Shown: positions 58,920 through 64,000 of the stretch, one piece after another
Numbering within the stretch: position 1 is the stretch's first letter
Layout of the letters: each line of letters starts with the position of its first letter
Made by a program: the position numbers and the translations under genes
Notes under the pieces: model-generated
The model's input: only the letters and a program-made list of their open reading frames with translations
Databases searched by the model: none
Told to the model about the DNA's origin: nothing
Assembly (NCBI RefSeq): GCF_024397895.1
Contig: NZ_CP073346.1
Location: 3,658,001 to 3,722,000, forward strand
Direction: 5' to 3'
From: Pseudomonas benzenivorans
GTDB taxonomy: Bacteria > Pseudomonadota > Gammaproteobacteria > Pseudomonadales > Pseudomonadaceae
DNA length: 64,000 nt

Positions 58920-61010
58920 TCACTCCGAATGTTGCGGCACGCTGGCCGCCTGGGTCGCGGTCAGGGCGATGGTGTAGACGATGTCATCGACCAGGGCGCC
59001 CCGCGCCAGGTCGTTCACCGGTTTGCGCAGGCCTTGCAGCATCGGCCCGACGCTGAGGCAGTCGGCGCTGCCCTGCAGCGCCTTGTAGGTGCTGTTGCCG
59101 CTGTTCAGGTCGGGGAAGACGAAGACCGTGGCGCGGCTGGCTGCCGCACTGTCCTGCCCCGCGCGGCGAGAGCCGCCGACGATGAGGGCGGGGTCGCACG
59201 GCAGGGGGCCCTCAAGGGTCAGATCGGGTCGGTCGAGGCGCGCCAGGCGGGTCGCCTCGCGCACCTTGTCGAGTTCGGCGGCGCTGTCCGAGTCGCTCAG
59301 CATGGCCACCCGTGGGCTGATGCCCAGGGCCCTGGCCGAGTCGGCGCTCTGCAGGGCGATCTCCGCCAACTGCGCGGCGCTGGGGTCCGAGTTGACCGCG
59401 CAATCACCGAACACCACCACCTGCTCCGGCAGGAGCATGAAGTACACCGAGGACACCAGGCTGTAGCCCGGCGCGGTCTTGATCAGCTGCAAGGCCGGGC
59501 GAATGGTGTTGGCGGTGGTGTGGACGGCCCCGGAAACCAGTCCGTCGGCCTCGTCCAGGGCCAGCATCATGGTGCCGAGTACCACGTTGTCTTCCAGCTG
59601 GGCGGCGGCCATGGGGGCGTTGAGTCCCTTGCTCTGGCGCAGTTCGACCATGGGCGCGACGTAGCGTGCGCGGATCAGGTCCGGGTCGAGGATCTCCAGC
59701 CCGGGCGGTAGCTCGATGCCCTGGGCCTGGGCCACGGCCTGGACCTCCTCGGGCTTGGCCAGCAACACGCAGCGGGCGATGCCGCGGGCCTGGCAGATGG
59801 CGGCGGCCTGGATGGTGCGTGGCTCGTTGCCCTCTGGCAGAACGATGCGTCGGTCTGCCGCCTGGGCCCGCTGCACCAGCTGGTAGCGGAACGCCGCCGG
59901 CGACAGGTGGCGTTCGCGCGGGCTGCCGCAGCGCACGCGCAGCCAGTCGTGGTCGACTTGGCTGGCGATGAACTCGGCGACCCGTTCCGCGCGGTCCCGG
60001 TCGTCCAGGGGGATCTCCTTGTTCAGCCGATTGAGGTCGGTTGCGGTGTCGTAGGAGCCGGTGCCCACCGTCAGCACCGGCAGGCCACTGAGCAGGGCCC
60101 CGCGACACAGTTCCATGATGCGCGGGTCGGGGCTGAAGTCGCTGCACAGCAGCAGTCCGGCCAGTGGCACGCCGTTCATCGCCGCCAGGCTGGCGGCGAG
60201 GATGATGTCGTCGCGGTCGCCCGGGGTGACCACCAGGGTGCCGGGTTTGAGCAGCTGCACGGTGTTGGCCACGGCGCGGGCGCAGAGCACTATCTTCAGC
60301 ACCCGGCGCTGGTCGTAGTCGCCGGCATTGAGCACGCGGGCGCCGAGCAGGTCGGCGATGTCGCGGGTACGCGGGGCGTTCAGCTCCTCCTCCCAGGGAA
60401 TGCAGCCGAGCAGGCGGAAGTCCTCGCCCCGAAACAGCGCCGAGCCGCCCTTCACGCGCCGGGCATAGGCCGCGACGCCGTCTTCGCTGCGTACCTTGTT
60501 GAGGATCACCCCGAGTACCTTGGGGTCTTTCGGACCGCCGAACTGCTGGGCCTGAATGCCTACCCGGTCGCACAGCTCGCCGAGGCTTTCCTGCTCCGGC
60601 GCCGAGATCAGGATCACGTCGGCGTCCAGGCTCTTGGCCAGGTGGAAGTTGACCCGCGCCGCGTAGCTGGCGTGGCGGGTCGGCACCATGCCCTCGACTA
60701 TCACCACATCCTTGTCCTGCGCGGCCTGTTGATAGCGACTGACGATGTCCTCCAGCAGCTCGTCCAGCTGCCCGTCGCCGAGCATCTGCTCCACCCGGCC
60801 GAGCGTCAGCGGGGCGGGCGAGTGCAGGCCATGGGTGCGGGCGATCAGTTCACTGGAGAGTTCCGGCCCGGTGTCGCCCGGATGCGGCTGGGCGATCGGC
60901 TTGAAGAAGCCGACCCGCAGGCCGGCGCGCTGCAGGGCGCCGACCAGGCCGAGACTGACGGAAGTGAGGCCGACGCCGAACCCGGTCGGTGCGATGAAGA
61001 AGGTGTGCAT
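58920..61010 (-). CDS. pta: Phosphate acetyltransferase
   Basis: This 696-residue enzyme is of the long Pta type: an N-terminal P-loop-like/CobB-like domain (F-F-I-A-P-T-G-F-G-V-G-L-T-S), a middle DRTGG domain (~215-330), and the catalytic PTA_PTB domain (~370-690, ending with P-V-N-D-L-A-R-G-A-L-V-D-D-I). It interconverts acetyl-CoA and acetyl phosphate. AGGAAG precedes ATG 61010; the frame runs further upstream but shows no homology. ackA, its usual partner, is not beside it. Confidence 0.95.
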   Translation of the reverse strand: MHTFFIAPTGFGVGLTSVSLGLVGALQRAGLRVGFFKPIAQPHPGDTGPELSSELIARTHGLHSPAPLTLGRVEQMLGDGQLDELLEDIVSRYQQAAQDKDVVIVEGMVPTRHASYAARVNFHLAKSLDADVILISAPEQESLGELCDRVGIQAQQFGGPKDPKVLGVILNKVRSEDGVAAYARRVKGGSALFRGEDFRLLGCIPWEEELNAPRTRDIADLLGARVLNAGDYDQRRVLKIVLCARAVANTVQLLKPGTLVVTPGDRDDIILAASLAAMNGVPLAGLLLCSDFSPDPRIMELCRGALLSGLPVLTVGTGSYDTATDLNRLNKEIPLDDRDRAERVAEFIASQVDHDWLRVRCGSPRERHLSPAAFRYQLVQRAQAADRRIVLPEGNEPRTIQAAAICQARGIARCVLLAKPEEVQAVAQAQGIELPPGLEILDPDLIRARYVAPMVELRQSKGLNAPMAAAQLEDNVVLGTMMLALDEADGLVSGAVHTTANTIRPALQLIKTAPGYSLVSSVYFMLLPEQVVVFGDCAVNSDPSAAQLAEIALQSADSARALGISPRVAMLSDSDSAAELDKVREATRLARLDRPDLTLEGPLPCDPALIVGGSRRAGQDSAAASRATVFVFPDLNSGNSTYKALQGSADCLSVGPMLQGLRKPVNDLARGALVDDIVYTIALTATQAASVPQHSE

Positions 61011-61108
61011 GAAACTTCCTGAAATAAGGACGTCCCGCTGCTTGGGGCGTCGCTGTTGATCGTGGGGCTGCCTGGCTGGAGCGCGCCAGGCAGGGATTCT
61101 CGGGGCCG

Positions 61109-61339
61109 CTAGCTGCCGGCTGGTGCTTCGTCCTCGACTGCCCCGTCGGCGTGCTGGCACCAGCCGCAGGCGAAGGGCTGGCCCCGCTGGGCCTCGCGGC
61201 GCACGGGGTCGAGGACCCAGGGGCGGTTCTGCCAGGGCGGCTGGTGGCGCAGGTGCTGGGTGTGGCCACAGGAGAGCACGGCGACCCAGTGGCCGTCCTC
61301 GTCCTGGCGCAAATCCAGCAGGCGCACGGGGCCGCCCAT
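61109..61339 (-). CDS. DUF3565 domain-containing protein
   Basis: This ~76-residue protein has the DUF3565 Cys/His pattern C-G-H-T-Q-H-x-R-H-Q-P-P and a later C-G-W-C, suggesting a zinc-binding fold. The Trp-rich region N-R-P-W-V is conserved. Function unknown. The start is uncertain: ATG 61339 fits the family length, but no ribosome-binding site is clear; the frame stays open to 61459. It is divergent from slyD and lies upstream of pta. Confidence 0.72.
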   Translation of the reverse strand: MGGPVRLLDLRQDEDGHWVAVLSCGHTQHLRHQPPWQNRPWVLDPVRREAQRGQPFACGWCQHADGAVEDEAPAGS

Positions 61340-61427
61340 CGGCCGTCCGTCTGCGCTCGGGTCGCTTTCGCGCGTTCCCTTGGTTAAACTTACGCGTTCA
61401 TTCTTCTTAAGCAAAAGGTCTCGCCCC

Positions 61428-61913
61428 ATGCTGATCGCCGCCAACAAGGCCGTCTCCATCGACTATACCCTGACCAACGATGCCGGTGAGGTGATCGATA
61501 GTTCCGCTGGCGGCGCGCCGCTGGTTTACCTCCATGGCGCCGGCAACATCATCGGCGGCCTGGAGCGAGCCCTGCTGGGCAAGCAAGCCGGTGACGAGCT
61601 GTCCGTGGCCGTCGAGCCAGTGGATGCCTACGGCGAATACAGCGCCGAGCTGGTCGCCACCCTCAATCGTTCGATGTTCGAAGGCGTCGACGAGCTGGAA
61701 GTCGGCATGCAGTTCCACGCCTCCGGTCCGGACGGCAGCATGCAGATCGTCACCATCCGCGAGCTGGACGGCGACGACGTGATCGTCGACGGCAACCACC
61801 CGCTGGCCGGCCAGCGCCTGAACTTCCAAGTCAAGGTGGTCAACGTGCGTGACGCCAGTGAAGAAGAGCTGGCTCACGGCCACATTCACGGCGAAGGTGG
61901 TCACCAGCACTGA
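61428..61913 (+). CDS. slyD: FKBP-type peptidyl-prolyl isomerase SlyD
   Basis: This 161-residue protein has an FKBP-like domain with an IF flap insert (residues ~75-120), V-I-D-S-S and the glycine-rich G-N-I-I-G-G-L-E active site. Its C-terminal tail is His-rich (A-H-G-H-I-H-G-E-G-G-H-Q-H), suited to nickel binding. It is a cytosolic prolyl isomerase and chaperone. AAAAGG precedes the ATG, and a terminator follows the stop. Confidence 0.93.
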   Translation: MLIAANKAVSIDYTLTNDAGEVIDSSAGGAPLVYLHGAGNIIGGLERALLGKQAGDELSVAVEPVDAYGEYSAELVATLNRSMFEGVDELEVGMQFHASGPDGSMQIVTIRELDGDDVIVDGNHPLAGQRLNFQVKVVNVRDASEEELAHGHIHGEGGHQH

Positions 61914-61993
61914 TTCACGGCAGGCATGCTGGCGTTGAAATACGACTTATGGTTGGTTCAACCGCGTCAGCGACTGCTACGCTGAGATAAACG

Positions 61994-62020
61994 AAAAGGC
62001 GCCCGTTAACGGCGCCTTTT
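61994..62020 (+). terminator. Intrinsic terminator downstream of slyD
   Basis: The stem AAAAGGCGCC / GGCGCCTTTT with a 7-base loop ends slyD; A/T flanks are present on both sides. Confidence 0.85.
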
Positions 62021-62063
62021 CTGTCCCTGGTACCCTATCTTCTGCAGTTTCAAGGAGTCAGTC

Positions 62064-62546
62064 ATGAGTGCCTTTCACGACATCAATCTGCGCGCGCTCG
62101 ATGGTGAGGAGCTGCCATTGGCGCCTTTGAAGGGGCAGGTGGTGTTGGTGGTCAACGTCGCCTCCAAGTGTGGCCTGACGCCCCAGTACGCCGGCTTGGA
62201 GAAGCTCCACCAGCAGTACCGGGACCGCGGCTTCAGCGTGCTGGGTTTGCCGTGCAACCAGTTTGCCGGACAGGAGCCGGACGATGAGGCGGCCATCCGC
62301 GAGTTTTGCAGCCTGAACTACGGGGTGAGCTTCCCCCTGGGCAGCAAGCTGGAGGTCAACGGCCCCGAGCGTCATCCGCTGTATCGCCTGCTGGTGGGCG
62401 AGGGCGCCGAGTTCCCGGGCGACATCACCTGGAACTTCGAGAAGTTCCTGGTCGGCCCCGATGGCCGGGTGCTGGCGCGCTTCTCCCCGCGCACCGCTCC
62501 GGATGATCCGGCGCTGATCCAGGCCATCGAAAACGCCCTGGGTTGA
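62064..62546 (+). CDS. Glutathione peroxidase (Cys type)
   Basis: This 160-residue thiol peroxidase has the catalytic Cys36 in V-A-S-K-C-G-L-T, Gln66 in L-P-C-N-Q-F and W123-N124 in I-T-W-N-F-E-K-F, the GPx tetrad; a Cys stands in place of selenocysteine. Reduces hydroperoxides using thioredoxin or glutathione. AAGGAG precedes the ATG. Followed by a long hairpin. Confidence 0.93.
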   Translation: MSAFHDINLRALDGEELPLAPLKGQVVLVVNVASKCGLTPQYAGLEKLHQQYRDRGFSVLGLPCNQFAGQEPDDEAAIREFCSLNYGVSFPLGSKLEVNGPERHPLYRLLVGEGAEFPGDITWNFEKFLVGPDGRVLARFSPRTAPDDPALIQAIENALG

Positions 62547-62555
62547 GGCGCGCTT

Positions 62556-62591
62556 CCGACTCGGACTGCCGTCCCCGGCAGTCCGAGTCGG
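62556..62591. repeat. 16-bp perfect inverted repeat after the peroxidase gene
   Basis: The arms at 62556-62571 and 62576-62591 are perfect complements around a 4-base loop (TCCC), 10 bases past the stop. It is very stable but has no T tail. It may be a transcript 3'-end stabiliser or a terminator of unusual type. Confidence 0.7.
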
Positions 62592-62747
62592 GCACGCCTC
62601 GCGATCCGTTCGTCCTGGCGCTTGTCGCAGCGCCGACGGCCGTCGTTTCTTCTCCGATATTCACGCCCGCGCTCGGTACACGATTGCCCGCTGTCGTGCC
62701 GCGGCTTCTCGTGGCCAATCACCGTTATCAATAGTGCTGGGCCGGCG

Positions 62748-62759
62748 AGACGACCGGTC
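62748..62759. promoter_or_regulatory. Operator-like motif upstream of tetR
   Basis: AGACGACCGGTC contains the palindrome GACCGGTC and lies 14 bases before the TetR start. The same 12 bases occur before the downstream reductase gene, so it is a likely autoregulatory operator. Confidence 0.6.
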
Positions 62760-62773
62760 ATATCCTCGCGGCC

Positions 62774-63367
62774 ATGAACAGCCGTGTACGACTCGACAAG
62801 CGTGACCTGATTCTCGCCAAAGGTGCCGAGGTGATGACCCGTCGTGGCTATCACGGCGCCGGCGTGCAGGAAATCGTCCAGGCCGCCGGGGTGCCCAAGG
62901 GCTCCTTCTACCACTACTTCTCCAGCAAGGAAGATTTCGCCCTGCAGGCCCTGCGGCAGCTCTACGAGCCGCGCCTGCAGCGCTATGAGCAGGCGCTGGG
63001 CAATGCCGCGCTGAGCCCGCGGGCGCGGATTCTCGGCTACTACCAGGAATTGGTGGAGCACTTCGCCCGTCAGGAACGCCCCGAGCACCACTGTTTCATC
63101 GGCAGCCTGAGCTTCGAGATGGCCGAACTGTCGCCGGCCATCGGCGCCGAGGTGGACGCGATCCTGCAGCGCTCGGCGGACAGCCTGCAGCGCTGCCTCC
63201 TGCAGGCCCAGGCGCTCGGTGAGCTCCGCGCGGATGAGGACTGCGGCAATCTGGCGAGCTTTATCGCCAGTGCCTGGCAGGGGGCGCTGACCCGCCTGAA
63301 GGTGGCGAGCAATGCCCGCGTCCTGGACGACTTCCTGCAGCGCTTGCAGCGCCTGATACAGCCCTGA
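62774..63367 (+). CDS. TetR/AcrR family regulator (NemR-like)
   Basis: This 197-residue repressor has an N-terminal TetR HTH (G-Y-H-G-A-G-V-Q-E-I-V-Q-A-A-G-V-P-K-G-S-F-Y-H-Y-F, residues ~25-52) and a TetR_C-type domain with a Cys in E-H-H-C-F-I-G, placed where NemR-type regulators have a redox-reactive Cys. It probably represses the adjacent OYE reductase gene and itself, and is released by electrophiles. This is inference from context and family. Confidence 0.88.
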   Translation: MNSRVRLDKRDLILAKGAEVMTRRGYHGAGVQEIVQAAGVPKGSFYHYFSSKEDFALQALRQLYEPRLQRYEQALGNAALSPRARILGYYQELVEHFARQERPEHHCFIGSLSFEMAELSPAIGAEVDAILQRSADSLQRCLLQAQALGELRADEDCGNLASFIASAWQGALTRLKVASNARVLDDFLQRLQRLIQP

Positions 63368-63388
63368 ATTTTTTACAGCCGAATGACT

Positions 63389-63400
63389 AGACGACCGGTC
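63389..63400. promoter_or_regulatory. Operator-like motif upstream of the OYE gene
   Basis: A second exact copy of AGACGACCGGTC lies 24 bases before the reductase start, matching the motif before tetR. The pairing supports a shared TetR operator. Confidence 0.6.
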
Positions 63401-63423
63401 GCCTGGCGACCCGAGGAGTGACC

Positions 63424-64000
63424 ATGAATGCCCCGGTGAAAGCCCTGTTCCAACCCTTCCAGCTCGGCTCGCTGGCGTTGCCCAGCCGCGTGGTGATGGC
63501 GCCCATGACCCGCTCCTTCTCGCCTGGCGGCGTGCCCAACAGCAAGGTCATCGAGTACTACCGCCGCCGCGCCGCGGCCGGCGTCGGCCTGATCGTCACC
63601 GAGGGCACCACCGTCGGCCACAAGGCGTCCAACGGCTACCCCAATGTTCCGCGCTTCTACGGCGAGGATGCCTTGGCCGGCTGGCAGAAAGTGGTCGAGG
63701 CGGTGCATGCCGAGGGCGGCAAGATAGTCCCGCAGCTGTGGCACGTGGGCAATGTGCGCAAGCTCGGCACCGAGCCAGATGCCGCCGTGCCGGGCTACGG
63801 CCCCAGCGAAAAACTCAAGGACGGCCAGGTCATCGTCCATGGCATGAGCCAGGCCGATATCCAGGCGGTCATCGCCGCCTTCGCCCAGGCCGCCCGCGAC
63901 GCCCAGCGCATCGGCATGGACGGGGTGGAGATTCATGGCGCCCATGGCTACCTGATCGACCAGTTCTTCTGGGCCGGCAGCAACCAGCGCACGGACGAGT
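63424..64000 (+). CDS. Old yellow enzyme-type alkene reductase (NemA-like; truncated by window)
   Basis: About 192 N-terminal residues of an FMN-dependent ene-reductase are present; the frame runs off the right edge. Signatures include M-A-P-M-T-R-S, A-A-A-G-V-G-L-I-V-T-E-G-T, Q-L-W-H-V-G and the OYE hallmark G-V-E-I-H-G-A-H-G-Y-L-I-D-Q-F. It reduces alpha,beta-unsaturated carbonyls using NAD(P)H. It follows the TetR gene by 56 bases with GAGGAG before the ATG. The rest of the enzyme is outside this window. Confidence 0.92.
   Translation, partial: MNAPVKALFQPFQLGSLALPSRVVMAPMTRSFSPGGVPNSKVIEYYRRRAAAGVGLIVTEGTTVGHKASNGYPNVPRFYGEDALAGWQKVVEAVHAEGGKIVPQLWHVGNVRKLGTEPDAAVPGYGPSEKLKDGQVIVHGMSQADIQAVIAAFAQAARDAQRIGMDGVEIHGAHGYLIDQFFWAGSNQRTDE

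Noticed and set aside
1..64000. tRNA, rRNA, CRISPR, insertion sequence or prophage signatures
   Set aside because: No cloverleaf-like, repeat-spacer or transposase sequence was noticed by reading; a tRNAscan, minced or ISfinder run could still find short ones.

Overview
The window looks like chromosomal DNA of a Pseudomonas species. Base composition is high-GC throughout, with strong third-position G/C in the genes. Gene content and order resemble P. aeruginosa loci as I recall them: fumarase – SadC-type diguanylate cyclase – ferredoxin reductase – enoyl-CoA hydratase – pykA – universal stress protein, and acyltransferase – pta – (ackA missing here) – slyD – glutathione peroxidase. The acyl-CoA ligase / DUF1302 / DUF1329 / MalT-like regulator cluster resembles one in P. 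putida. I see no rRNA, tRNA, CRISPR array, insertion sequence or prophage. Two genes are cut by the window edges: a phospholipase D/ClsB-type gene at the left and an old-yellow-enzyme reductase at the right.

Layout. 1-5.6 kb: ClsB C-terminus, a DJ-1/PfpI protein, an orphan protein made only of an RpoS-like sigma region 1.2-2, an NTF2-like protein, an overlapping GNAT-nitrilase pair, and a GlxA-type AraC regulator divergent from an isonitrile-hydratase-like gene. 6-9.2 kb: ergothioneine genes egtB-egtD and a TsaC/Sua5 gene. 9.3-14.4 kb: LysR regulator, DctP-Q-M TRAP transporter and a class II aldolase-like enzyme, one likely catabolic unit. 14.6-21.8 kb: class I fumarase, sadC, ferredoxin reductase, enoyl-CoA hydratase, pykA, Usp. 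21.9-29.6 kb: small lipoproteins, a PilZ protein, mqo, several small conserved proteins, an acyltransferase, and a SRAP/YedK homologue that lacks most of its catalytic residues. 29.6-38 kb: a dCache chemoreceptor, an M48 lipoprotein protease, an NAD-dependent epimerase-like protein, a GDT1/MneA-type Mn exporter behind a yybP-ykoY riboswitch, rsmC, a 2-hydroxyacid dehydrogenase and a LysE exporter. 38-47.7 kb: thiolase, acyl-CoA ligase, DUF1302-DUF1329 envelope pair and a MalT-like LuxR regulator, with a PsrA-type operator in front of the pair. 47.7-57.8 kb: di-iron-type hydrolase, AraC regulator, MBL hydrolase, tandem OmpA lipoproteins, a CHASE hybrid kinase with three receiver domains, and a receiver-PAS-GGDEF-EAL protein. 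57.8-64 kb: acyltransferase, pta (no ackA), DUF3565, slyD, glutathione peroxidase, and a TetR regulator with an OYE reductase, both preceded by the same 12-base operator-like motif.

How the genes work together. Three themes recur. The first is c-di-GMP signalling: SadC, the PilZ protein, and the two-component kinase plus dual GGDEF-EAL protein. The second is fatty-acid and acetyl-CoA metabolism: thiolase, acyl-CoA ligase, the DUF1302/DUF1329 pair with its PsrA-type box, enoyl-CoA hydratase and pta. The third is thiol or electrophile protection: ergothioneine, glutathione peroxidase, DJ-1 proteins and the TetR-OYE pair. The items I rate most worth following are the sigma region-2-only protein, the degenerate SRAP protein, the Mn riboswitch with a visible alternative helix, and the PsrA-box / DUF1302-DUF1329 lipid module.
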